Shown piece after piece: positions 53,327 through 63,200 of a DNA stretch of 64,000 nucleotides. This DNA is from Asparagopsis taxiformis (lineage: Eukaryota > Rhodophyta > Florideophyceae > Bonnemaisoniales > Bonnemaisoniaceae). The notes under the pieces were generated by a model that saw only the letters and a program-made list of their open reading frames with translations, was not told where the DNA came from and ran no database searches. Within the stretch, counting starts at the first letter, position 1, and each line of letters opens with the position of its first letter. Made by a program: the position numbers and the translations under genes. Where the stretch lies: positions 1-64,000 of the forward strand of contig JALQPE010002430.1 in the NCBI GenBank assembly GCA_030407315.1, read 5' to 3'.

Positions 53327-53761
53327 TGTTAGACTATAAAGAATGTTGTGCCTGCGCAGACACTAGAGTTGGCATGTCGCCTGGTTATATGGATATCCCA
53401 ACGGAGCGGAGCCGATTGGCCAGGGAGGAGATGAGGGATATGAATATCCCAACACGCCCCCGCTCCCTGGGCAAGCGGTGAAGCGGTAGGAGGCGTAGTA
53501 GCCTGAGGCGTTGGAGCCTGTCTTGAATAGATAAGAGTCTTGTTGTTGACTTGTCGTAGCGGGATTTGTCGTCGCTGTGAATTGATTGGCGGTAGTTGCG
53601 TCGCCGTGTTGAATAAATTATGATGCAGCGGTGCTTGTGAGAATCGAACTCACGCAGTCCGGTTAGCGATAACGGCCCATAACCTGTTAGACTATAAAGA
53701 ATGTTGTGCCTGCGCAGACACTAGAGTTGGCATGTCGCCTGGTTATATGAATATCCCAACA
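53327..53761 (-). mobile_element. TRIM: 435-bp miniature LTR retrotransposon
   Basis: A complete miniature element in RT of Copia I, with TSD CTTGG (53322-53326, 53762-53766). Read on the minus strand: 5' LTR 53761-53685 (77 bp), primer site GGTTATGGGCC, a non-coding interior of 230 bp, polypurine tract GGGAGCGGGGGCG, and 3' LTR 53454-53327 (128 bp). Both LTRs begin TGTTGGGATAT and end TCTAACA. The 3' LTR has about 51 bp more, bounded by a repeated GGGATATnCATAT word. It encodes nothing and must be mobilised in trans, most plausibly by the B/C/F-type Copia lineage, whose primer site and polypurine tract it resembles. Confidence 0.93.
53629..53675 (-). other. tRNA 3'-half-like segment inside the TRIM
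   Basis: Read on the minus strand, directly after the primer site: a 17-nt anticodon-arm-like hairpin CCGTTATCGCTAACCGG (one stem mismatch), a 5-nt spacer ACTGC, a perfect 17-nt T-arm GTGAGTTCGATTCTCAC (5-bp stem, 7-nt loop with TTCGA), then AAGCACC and G at the positions of the acceptor strand and discriminator. Spacing equals that of a real tRNA 3' half. There is no 5' half, so this is not a functional tRNA gene. Confidence 0.6.
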
Positions 53762-54678
53762 CTTGGAACAATCGTGTATGGGCCAGGCCAGTTCATGTTT
53801 TTTGGGCTTTCTATTAATCAAGACGAAGAATACTCCATTACGGTTGATGCAGACCAAAAATTAGACCGTTTGGAACCTTTTCCAATGATCGCATACGACG
53901 CAAACAAATTGATGCAGCACTCAACGATGTTGAACTATCGTCATTTCGCTCTCTCAACAGCTCTATTGGTTGGTTGGGTATTTCTGCTTCACCTTTCTGC
54001 GCTCATACTGCTAGCTACTTACAGCAGAAGAGTCCCAAACCAACTGTCAGCCATTTGGTTACACAAATCAATATGCTGCGCAAATTGAAAAAGCTTGGCA
54101 CTTGTATTAAGTTCAAGCGCCCCACTCTCTGCATACCGCATTCGATTTCTATTTTGGTATTTTCAGATGCCAGCAAAATTGATGATATAGGTCAACTTGG
54201 TTATGTTGCAGGTCTTCTAATTGGCACGTTGGAATGCGGTTCAGTGTTCCATACTCTATCATGGACTTCGCATAGGTCCAAAAGGCCTGTGAAGTCGACT
54301 GGTTCAGCGGAAATTCTAGCTGCTGCTGCTGGTATTGATGAAGGGAAGCTTCTTGTGAAAGCTTTTCAAACGCTTCTGGACATGTATATCTCACATATAA
54401 TCATTGTTGATTCCAAAGATCTGTTTTCTACACTATCCACATGCAGAAGTGCTACAGACCGCTCTATTAGAGCAGATGTCAGTGTCATGCGTTATGAATT
54501 TGAGACACAGAATGTCAATCAAATTATGTGGATCCCTGGTAATCTGAATCTTGCCGACCTGTTGACGAAGCCAAACAGTCCTCTCATATCTTTATTGCAG
54601 CTTGCAATGTACTCCAGTGAGATCCCTATGTCATTTACAACTGCATTGAGCAGGAGTACTGCTCGATCTACTGGCTAG
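53762..54678 (+). pseudogene. Copia I RT end and RNase H, one frameshift
   Basis: Continues RT (MFFGLSINQDEEYSITVDADQ) and shifts frame at about 53905, where one base seems lost. The rest is RNase H: FSDASKIDDIGQLGYVAG, SAEILAAAAGIDEG, IVDSKDLFSTLST, and the C-terminal WIPGNLNLADLLTKP typical of Copia RNase H. It ends at 54678, just upstream of the polypurine tract AAAAGGGATGAG. Confidence 0.88.
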
Positions 54679-54701
54679 TCAACCTCTCGAAAAGGGATGA
54701 G

Positions 54702-55021
54702 TGTTTATCATTTCTCCTTTTGATAACCATGACTTTCACACGTGTTCCAATGATACACGTTGCCAACGTTCAGCTTGCGATTTGCAATTTCGAGGAGAGT
54801 ATTACATGGCACTCTAACTACTGACCATGATATTCAGTGATTAGAACAGTGTGAACTCACCTGCAATTTTTACTCTACTGATTCATTCACCCTGTTCTAC
54901 GCCACCTAGAATTAGTACATATAGCCTGCTCCTTCCTCCCTATCAACTGGATAGCTACCGAAGATTACAGAACACTTTACTTGTACTTTTCTCGGTCCTC
55001 ACAACACCATTCATTTTCATT
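54702..55021 (+). repeat. 3' LTR of element I
   Basis: The 320-bp copy is identical to 31201-31520 as far as I can see. TSD GTAAC follows at 55022-55026. Confidence 0.95.
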
Positions 55022-55026
55022 GTAAC

Positions 55027-56433
55027 ACGACTATTTCAAAGGTAAGCAGTCAAACGCATCTGAATTTTCTGCCTGATACACCATGCGCTCCGATACCTTT
55101 TCAGTTATCCCCACGCAAAGCATATCCTCCGATGAATCCACTGGCGCATGTCAAATTACCCTTCTTTTTTCGGTCAACTAACTCTCTATTCTGTAATCTC
55201 TTGTCACTGTGCAATATTTTCTGTTTCAGATAAGATCCATGACGGGGAGGAGACCGTGCATAGATGGGATGAGGCAATAGTACAGTTGGATAGTTCTATG
55301 TGGAGTCGTTTCGTAGAAAAACCAGTAAATTGGATTCAAGGGTGGAGACTATCTGTTGAGTGTCGTCGAAAATTGGAACGTTGATATCCGGGAACAGACA
55401 CTGAACATTCGTTTGGAAGCAGACGCAGAAGAATCGGAAACGTTCAGTTCTCTCATAAAGTTGCCGGCTAGCGTCAGGTAGAGCGTGAACTTTGCTCCCT
55501 CGAAAGCGGTCTGTGCGCTACACGACGAAAATATACAAATAGGTTTGAAGACATGTGGAATGCGCATAACACAAACAGGTGGATTCTGTCCATGAGACGC
55601 GCGATATCAACCCGGATCTGAACAATCCGCGATTGATGTCAGAGGATGGCCAGGGGATACATTTTTCGCGAGCAATGCATTCTTGCCGCATGGAATTACA
55701 TTCAACCGTGTTTATACCTGTTGGACGATGAAGATATCGCACTCGTGTAATAGATGATTCGTGCGAACGGGAAGCATAAGGAGAGAAGCCTTGTACAAAA
55801 CCTGATATTTCACGAATGGAATCAAGGTCGCGAATTTAGCATACGGAGCGTATTAGTCTAGATAAAGCAACGCCTATTCCAAGACGGGGCAGTGAACATG
55901 ACGAATAAAATCAGCAAGTTGAATGAAGAAATGTGCATTGGTGCACAAGTAAGAGGTCAATTGAATGAGCAGTGGGTGAGACTTTAGACGAGCGACGAAA
56001 CGCGCAGCCACAGCTGAGTTCGTTCGCGGAATAATTTCATTCGATCGTTTCGGGACCGAAATCGTGTTGAATAGTTTTGGGTTTCGATTTTTCGTAGAGG
56101 CCACCGCAGCGCCGGCGAATATGACGAATAACTTACATCAATTACAGTAGTCAATACCTATTTAAGTTCCGCCGACGAACCTGCAGATCAATAATCAAGG
56201 CAAGGAACCTCAGTTCTTTCGCAGAATATGGACAGTTTGAAAGGGTACTTTTTTCCACGGCTGCAACAGTACACCGATGGAAACGTGCCATCATGGATTT
56301 TTCTATGGCTCCGGACTCCCTGACTGCAGCACAACGATCACCGTCACTGCACATACAGAAATTTAGGAGCTTCAACAAAAAGTACAACCTCATCGGCAAT
56401 GAACTAACCCAAACTATTACAGAGGTTACCGAA
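55027..56433. other. Host DNA with one intron-like segment
   Basis: No recognised gene. AAAG|GTAAGC at 55041/55042 and TTTTCTGTTTCAG at 55229 look like the two ends of a 188-bp intron. The following frame to 55384 (DKIHDGEETVHRWDEAIVQL...) might be an exon of a gene interrupted upstream by element I. Nothing else supports this, and the rest up to 56433 shows only short random open frames. Confidence 0.3.
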
Positions 56434-56496
56434 GAAAGCGATGTTCGATAGAATAGACAAGAACTCCTTGTCTATCGAATGCAACGTATCGCTTTC
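56434..56496. ncRNA. Hairpin 1, 63 nt, miRNA-precursor-like
   Basis: GAAAGCGAT (56434-56442) pairs with ATCGCTTTC (56488-56496) and ATAGACAAG (56453-56461) with CTTGTCTAT (56467-56475); the loop is AACTC, with an internal loop between the stems. It lies about 110 bp upstream of the candidate gene at 56609. Transcription is not shown. Confidence 0.45.
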
Positions 56497-56608
56497 CCCG
56501 TCTTCTTGTCCACAAGAAAAAATCGTTCAAACACATCTATAATACTTCAAAGCATATTCATTTGCGTCTCCTCATCGAGCTGTCTACCATTCCATCACTT
56601 CTGGAAAG

Positions 56609-57196
56609 ATGCTTGTATTGTGGTCTCAATACCATAGCGATTACCGGGGAGGCATAGCAGCGTTTGCAGACATCACCGCATATGTCAACGCTGTATTTAT
56701 CGATGCCTACGTCTCACCTGTGCCTTTACTGCAGCAACCCTGGTCTGGTTTTGCCCGTTCGAACTACTACTTGTATCTAAATCTTAACCAACACGTTCGT
56801 GCCATTCATATCTCGTACGACCACTATGAGCACCCAACCATGATATGTTACCTCAAAAAGTACCATGTGAATTTGTGCTACACTTCGTTCCATAGCAGCC
56901 TGCTTTTCAGCCCTCGTTTCTTACCGGCATGCAATATTCTAGTGTGCATTGTGGTGTATTACGCCCTATATCATGATCGGGCTATCATGAGAGTATGGGA
57001 GTTACTTCTGTTGGGCGAAGGGCGCCGTAAACGTACGCAGATTGAATTGAGTAGAACTGCCCCTGAGCAACTGTATGCGGTACCCTGTATTATCATTTTG
57101 TGTACTGTTTTTTCTATCTGCTTCCTCATCAGTCTCTCAAAACATATAGGTGTTAGTAATGAGGGGTCTTCGATCGATACAGTCGTCAACGATTAG
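56609..57196 (+). CDS. Hypothetical membrane protein (195 aa)
   Basis: An ORF from ATG 56609 (GAAAGATGC) to 57196, unusually long for this AT-richer host stretch. A TATA-like CTATAATAC is at about 56538. No family is recognised. The protein is rich in Tyr, Leu, Ile and His; two hydrophobic segments, about residues 111-125 (ILVCIVVYYALY) and 153-175 (AVPCIIILCTVFSICFLISL), could cross a membrane, with a basic stretch (GEGRRKRTQ) between them. It sits between hairpin 1 and hairpin 2. It may equally be a chance ORF in a non-coding primary transcript. Confidence 0.35.
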   Translation: MLVLWSQYHSDYRGGIAAFADITAYVNAVFIDAYVSPVPLLQQPWSGFARSNYYLYLNLNQHVRAIHISYDHYEHPTMICYLKKYHVNLCYTSFHSSLLFSPRFLPACNILVCIVVYYALYHDRAIMRVWELLLLGEGRRKRTQIELSRTAPEQLYAVPCIIILCTVFSICFLISLSKHIGVSNEGSSIDTVVND

Positions 57197-57316
57197 CAAT
57201 TAATCTGGCTAGAATCCAGCCTGTCACTTCGATTCCATGACATCTCTTCAGCCTAGTGACTTCAAATAGAGACAATAGAAGCGCAACAGCGAAGCAAGTT
57301 AGACAAGGTGCGCGGA

Positions 57317-57390
57317 GACTTCAACTCCTTCCATTTCAGTCACTCCTACCCTGTGGGGAAGGAGTCTCGGAAATGGAACAAGCTGGAGTC
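57317..57390. ncRNA. Hairpin 2, 74 nt, miRNA-precursor-like
   Basis: Positions i and 75-i pair without any bulge: about 28 of 36 possible pairs (two or three of them G-U), with mismatches at a few single or double positions. Arms include CCTTCCATTTC opposite GAAATGGAA and CACTCCTACCC opposite GGGGAAGGAGT. Confidence 0.55.
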
Positions 57391-57487
57391 GGGGTTTGGC
57401 CAGCTCCGTAGGAACATTTTGTAGAATATAGGTTCCCTAAGCCGCTGTCGGGCTCAGATGGACCAGTTCTTCAGGCTACCTTTCAAA

Positions 57488-57561
57488 GTGAAGGTGATGT
57501 AAAAAAGGTAACGACCCACATGACTTAAGAGCATCGTTGCCTTTAGTTATATCATCTTCAC
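57488..57561. ncRNA. Hairpin 3, 74 nt, miRNA-precursor-like
   Basis: GTGAAGGTGATGTAA (5' arm) pairs with TTATATCATCTTCAC (3' arm, two G-U pairs) and GGTAACGA with TCGTTGCC; the terminal loop is about 19 nt. It starts 171 nt after hairpin 2 and has no sequence similarity to it. Confidence 0.5.
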
Positions 57562-57654
57562 GTCAGGAACGCAATGAGCTGCAAGTGAGATGTGTGGTGC
57601 TAGAGGTATGTGATATTGCCAGGCAGATGCGCGACATTGTGTCGTACTGTCCAT

Positions 57655-57728
57655 AACGATTTTGTATGGCAAGGTGATGTCTCCGAGATTCCGTGTCTTG
57701 GACACCACCTTGCAATACAAATTGTGTT
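57655..57728. ncRNA. Hairpin 4, 74 nt, miRNA-precursor-like
   Basis: TTTGTATGGCAAGGTGATGTC (approximate 5' arm) faces GACACCACCTTGCAATACAAA; only about two mismatches interrupt the core, with looser pairing at the base (AACGA/TGTGTT). It starts 167 nt after hairpin 3. Confidence 0.5.
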
Positions 57729-59876
57729 ACGGTAGTTGTTTTTGACTGTTCGGCTCAATATAGTTTTGCAAATCTATTGGCGTTGCGCGATGCTGCAGAA
57801 TGTGGACCACAGATTGCTGTGGGCCGCAGCGGTGAAAAATTACAGCGTCCGAATGTCATCTATCACCATAGCTTGCAAGCTGCGTGACGCATTTTGGCGC
57901 TCGCCCATCGAGTGACAGCGGTATTCGAATGTTCGGGAAGCACATAACCGTAGTGCATATGCACTTGTGCCTGTTATATTGCGGTGACTACAGTTATAAT
58001 GTTCCTGTAGGCATGCCACAATGGAAAAACGGTAAACTATATTTGTCGGCGGGAATCGTAATGGCACCCGAATGTAACCCTCATCAACTCAAAACCGGAG
58101 CCGTTTGCGTCACGCTGTTTTAACGGAGACATACAAGATGTCGCGTGAAAAACACTGAGTGACTGTAACCGAGTACTTACCACTAACAGCACATAAATTT
58201 AGTGCAACAGATCGGACCCCACTTCGTCCCGATTTATAAGATCCTTCAAGCCGCATGTCACATGCACATTGTCACTCGTCAGGCACTTCCTCTACACACA
58301 CTGAGCCAGTGCGTGCAAAAGCTTCCATTACCCATACATAAGAACATTCCTCCTGTCATATAGACACCAAAACTATATTCAAAACGATGAATCTCTTCCA
58401 ACAGCCCATCAGCACGTTTCTGCAACCCGTGCTACTGCAACTTTCATGTGCTGCGGCATGCTGTCCTCATATAGCACATATATCCGCATTACATCCTGCA
58501 CCCAGCACGTGCACTGTCCGAATTTCGAAGTGCCGCTGTCCTCTGCTCCTCTAGATTCTGCTATGGAACGTATTCTCGAGTATCACATCACTGCTCATGC
58601 CAGTTCGATTTTCCCGGCTTCTGTTGGTCATACAACATCGGACTCGATCTATTGTGCCCGGCACGAACAACGTGTGTATCCGTACTTTGCACTCGGGCTA
58701 TCTTTGACGATATTCGGGCCATGCACAATGATATTGCGATCATTGTAACCGTCGATTCTTCAGCTCCACAAAAAGCCTTGAATGACTTGTCCCCGATTAC
58801 AGAACATTAGAATACAACCATGGTGACAGCTCAACCTGCACAGAACAGCCCTGCGACGTAGGCTCCATGCAGGCAAACAAGTTCTTTTTCCTTGAAGCTT
58901 ATCCCCAGAACGGTGTGATGAATTTAATTCGACTATGTGGCATCCATGACGCTAGAGTGACAGTGCTTATGAATATTGTATTGTCGTTCTGTCACATCGA
59001 CAATGAACCAGCCACGGTCGTTACCTTTACCTCTATATACGGAAGCAGAGAAGAAAGAATCCGGCCAGCAGGGGCATAAGGACACTATTCTCATGGCCTG
59101 AGTATGTTCTTTGATTTCAGCCATGGTACATACAGTGTCACCGTAACCTAGAATTCTAGAGACGGAAATGTCATCTTGAGTCGAGTGAGGCAAATGACTC
59201 ACCAACGCTACACTATGAATCTATTATTACAGTAGCTCTACGGGGATGTATCAGAATCTGCAAATGTCAGATGTCCAGATAAACCGACTGCACTGTCTTG
59301 TGTGACTTGTACCGGGCTGGAAATGATTGGACCATGGTAGGTTTTCTTTTCTGCCACCAATTCATCAGGAACTGAATACTGCCCCTGTACTCCGCTTGCC
59401 CCATGTAGATACGTGTATAAAGCGCGAATGTACCGGAATAGATCTTTGAAATCCCATCATTATTGGCCCGAGAGGGCGAGTGAGCTTCCTCATCGACAGC
59501 TGGATAACGTTACTTTCGAAGGTTCGATTCCTACATGGTAACGAGTGACCTGTTCAATAGATTAGCGCAACGGAAGAGAATTCGCAGTGCATATGCTCTC
59601 GACGTTAGCTACGTGTTTCAAGTGTAGAGCCTGGTGCCTATTCCGCAAAGACAGTTCATATTAAGAGAATCAAAGCGGCATGAATCCGAATACAATCATG
59701 GAACAGAGACCAATAGTGTCACATTGTGATTGCTGACCTGGCAAGGCTTTTCCTTCTTGTTTTTCTTTCCCATCAACGCATCTAAGCACTATTTAACACT
59801 CACGTAATCCCTCCAAGTATTCGACTTTCCAAGCACACCACAGTCGAGTCACCGGCTGCATTCAACTAAAGTCAAA
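57729..59876. other. Host DNA, no supported gene; further inverted repeats
   Basis: No protein family is seen in about 2.1 kb. A fifth, less regular hairpin spans about 57934-58007 (ACATAACCGTAGT opposite ACTACAGTTATAATGT). The palindromes AGCTTGCAAGCT (about 57870) and GTGCATATGCAC (about 57953) are nearby. At 59464-59531 an A-box-like TGGCCCGAGAGGG and a B-box-like GGTTCGATTCC are spaced as in tRNA genes, but no acceptor stem can be formed. Confidence 0.4.
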
Positions 59877-59996
59877 ATGAAGAGCACGAACTACGCCGTC
59901 TTCTCCCTTCTCATCCTCGCGGCAGTGGTACCGGAGATAATCTCTGTCTTGCTTTCTCCTGCTTCGCCGGTTTACGTTCGGGCAAGAAAAAAGTAG
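59877..59996 (+). CDS. Hypothetical small secreted or membrane peptide (39 aa)
   Basis: ATG at 59877 in GTCAAAATGAAG context, stop TAG at 59994-59996. Residues 2-6 (KSTNY) are polar with a lysine, followed by a hydrophobic stretch AVFSLLILAAVVPEIISVLL and a short basic end VRARKK. This is the layout of a signal peptide or a single membrane anchor. The upstream sequence is C-rich like a 5' leader. It could also be the first exon of a longer gene, or lie in the LTR of Gypsy J. No homologue is recognised. Confidence 0.35.
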   Translation: MKSTNYAVFSLLILAAVVPEIISVLLSPASPVYVRARKK

Positions 59997-60248
59997 TGAC
60001 ACGCTTGTCTCCTTTACTCTCACTGCCTCACTACTCGCCTATATAGATACGTATAGCTTAGCCAAATATGCTGGAATGAGGATGATGAAATGGGCATTAG
60101 AGTCAATATTCGGATACCCGATAGCGTCCGATAAACGGAAATTACTGTCGCGCGAAATAGAAATAGGCTGTATAAATGGATCATCCAATAGGATCAATAG
60201 CAACCCCATTATGCACAGTAGACATTGCTGGTGCAGCAGTCCCCTCTT
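59997..60248. other. Probable 3' LTR region of element J
   Basis: On the minus strand J's stop codon is followed by CTAAAAGAGGGGAC, a polypurine tract, then TGCTGCACCAGC, a possible LTR start (about 60237). A TATA-like CTATATAGG lies at about 60040 (minus strand). The far LTR end is outside what can be defined, because the second LTR is beyond the window. Confidence 0.4.
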
Positions 60249-63200
60249 TTAGAGGCGAACCTCACTTGTAGCTGCGCGGACCACATCTTGATCTGGATAC
60301 TTCGTTAAAAACTGGGTGAGCAGATCTGGTACATCCTCTTGCATGATAGAAAATGGTTCCCATCCTGGCTCCTCGTCATCAAACCCAAACCATCGTGTCA
60401 AGACCTCATAGCGACTTGTGTCTGCATTGTATCTAAGGTCTAGAAATTCTTCCACTTTGTTGTAATGTGGATTGATATGCGCAATTGAGTCAAGTAGATC
60501 CTCAGTGACGTTAAGCTTGGAGTCTGCGTATAACTTCATTCGATTAGCATGCACCACAGAGATACTGTGGGTGATGAGATCCTCAACTTCATACACAAGA
60601 GGTGACTTGGCGTTGACAACCCTGCGGGGTCCACGCCACTTCACTCTCAATTTATGTCCGTCCTTGAGTATTCTCTGCGCAACCAGCACGAAGTCTCCAA
60701 TATCAAAATTGACATCACGAACGTTAGTCTTCGCATTATGCGCTTTTGCCTCTTTCTCACGCTTTTTCTGTTTGCGTTGACCGACATCTCTATGAATATC
60801 ATCAAGTGTCGCTATCACCTTCTCTATATTCATGAGTTTCTGAGCGTGTACCAGCTCGAGCTCTTTAGCAACTGGTACAGTAGGTGGGAATAGTGTGCGT
60901 AGCGGGTTGTCCGCACATTGGCCAGTAAAGACTTGTACAGGAGCTCTATTTCCCAATGACGGTCGCTTAGAGTGATTCAAAATACTCTGTACTAGTGGGA
61001 TTACTGCCGGCCATTCCTCCTCCTCAAGTCTAAATTCAGATAGCAGTGCTCTTGAAGCGCGCAGCACTTCTTTACACACGACCTCCACAGTGCCATTAGA
61101 CTGGGGACAGTATGCAGTCGTAAAATGATGATGTGCATGCAAGTTTCTGTTCAAAGCAGACATCACTGTGTTCTTAAAATGCGGCCCTTGATCAGAAACC
61201 CACATCAAAACCACTCCAAACAAAGAGAACCAGTTCAGTAATGCTTCTACTGCGGAGCTTGCATCAGCCTTCATGCATGGCTTCAACATTACATATGAGG
61301 ATGCATCATCCTTGATAATGAGAAGATATAAGTACCCTGTCGTACTTTTAGCCATATATAAGAAATCAAAATGTATGATCTCATTAGGAGAGTCACTGTG
61401 CAACGCATGTGCAAACGGTCGCGGCTCTCTGTGACCTCCTGTCGTGACCAAACAGTGCAGGCACGTGTTGCAGAACGTTACGACATCAGACTTCATGTCT
61501 TTCCAGTAAAAGTAATCTGAAATGTTCTCAAAAGTTGTAGTTGCACCTCGGTGTCCACCTCTTCCACAGTGTCCAACAACGCATATGCGCAACTGAAGCT
61601 CTGTTGCATGAGACGGAATCCATACTACACCATCCTTATTGACGAATAGCTTCCGAACAGTGCGATTGGGAGGATATTCCTCCCCTTTCGAAATGGCAAA
61701 CTGCTGTGCCTGACGAACACAGGCAGCCGAAGGCCACTCAAAATCAGGATCCAGGTCAGGTGCTGGTGGGCAGGTGAACAAGGCCTTAATACTCCCGGAA
61801 GAATATGATTTGTCCTCAGGAGCACCCCAACGAGATAAAAGATCAGCCCAGCAGTTTTCCTCACCAGGAATGTGTACTACAGTGTAGCGGAAGGCCGATA
61901 ACTTCATTGCCCATCGCTCGATCTTATTAGCGACGTGTTTGGAAATAGAAGAGTTGACGCTCGCTGGATTGAATATAAAAACAAGATTACGATGATCCGT
62001 AAATAGATTAAATCCTCCTGGACGCATAAGTATGTAATCGAGACGTGTTACAGACTCTACAATTGCAAAAGCTTCTTTCTCTGGAGTAGACCAGCGTGCA
62101 CTGGATCCTGTAAATGTCCCAGATAGAAATGCTAGCGGCTCATGCCCCTGCTCATTAAAAGGCAGGTCGGCATCCACAGGGGGTATCTGAGTTAGCACTG
62201 ATGACCAATGCTTATCAGAAGCATCGGTAAACAAGCATAGGAGCTTGGCGGGATCTGGATGTGCAAGAGTTGCGGCATTGTGCAGCGCATTTTTAACATA
62301 TTCAAATGCGTTGTGGGCGACTGAACTCCATAGTGGGCTTAGTGATATCTTTTCCACTGCACGTTTGGTGCGGCTTTTGGCCTGAGAGTATACCTGCTCA
62401 AGCAACTCACTCAGCGGCGCGACGATCGATGTGAACTTTGGAATGGATGGACGCATCCAATTAGCAGCACAGACAAATTGCTGCAAGTCAGCACCAGTTT
62501 TTGGTGAAGATAAATCCAGTAATGCCTGCAGTCTGTCTGGATCGTAGCGTATTCCATGTTTAGAAATAATCCTTCCACACCATTTCACAGATTCCAAGTA
62601 AAGGCGACACTTCTTTGCGTGAAGCTTCAATCCATGCGTACGGAAAAGCTCGAAAATCTTTCGTAGGGTATCCAAAAGATCGCGCGTTGATGTGCAGTGA
62701 ATCAGAATGTCATCGATCCACTGTAACAATTTGTCCCTTACAGGTATGCACACGGCTTGCAGGGAGCTTTGGAAGTATGACACAGCGTTGGTGGCACCGT
62801 GTAGTACACGAGTGGGACTAAACACCCCGTCAGGAGTGATGAAACTCTGACATTCCTGAGAGTTCTCATGTAATGCCATTTGCCAGTATCCCTGACATAG
62901 ATCTAAAGTGGCATAGCATGTGTCTCTCGTCAATTGAGATGTCATAGATTCCAAGTCCGGCATTGGCCACGCATGCGGTATAGTTTGACTGTTCACTGGT
63001 CTTAGATCTACAGTGAATCTAAACTCCTCCGGTCCAGCTTTGGGAACAATTAAAGGAGCACATGCCCACGCACTTCTATTATTTGCGCGAATCAGTCCCA
63101 TTGACAGTAGCTCCTCCACTTTCTTGCGCAGAAAGGCAGCCTGTGGAGGTGAGTATCGCCTGACTTTAACCCTAACGGGCTTTGCATGAGAGACAAGGGA

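Larger units (their letters stand above)
31201..55021 (+). mobile_element. Copia element I (Tudor-domain type), interrupted by F and a TRIM
   Basis: Two 320-bp LTRs (31201-31520, 54702-55021) that look identical, with TSD GTAAC (31196-31200, 55022-55026). They start TGTTTATC and end TTCATT, lacking the canonical CA. The primer site GTTATGGGCCC follows directly and the polypurine tract AAAAGGGATGAG precedes the 3' LTR. Without insertions it is about 5.2 kb. It holds Copia F (34398-52577) after the integrase/Tudor region and a TRIM (53327-53761) within RT. Three frameshifts make the copy defective. Confidence 0.93.

Noticed and set aside
59464..59531. Possible tRNA gene: A-box-like and B-box-like words about 57 nt apart.
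   Set aside because: No 7-bp acceptor stem can be formed and the T-stem has a mismatch; a permuted arrangement was also tried without success.
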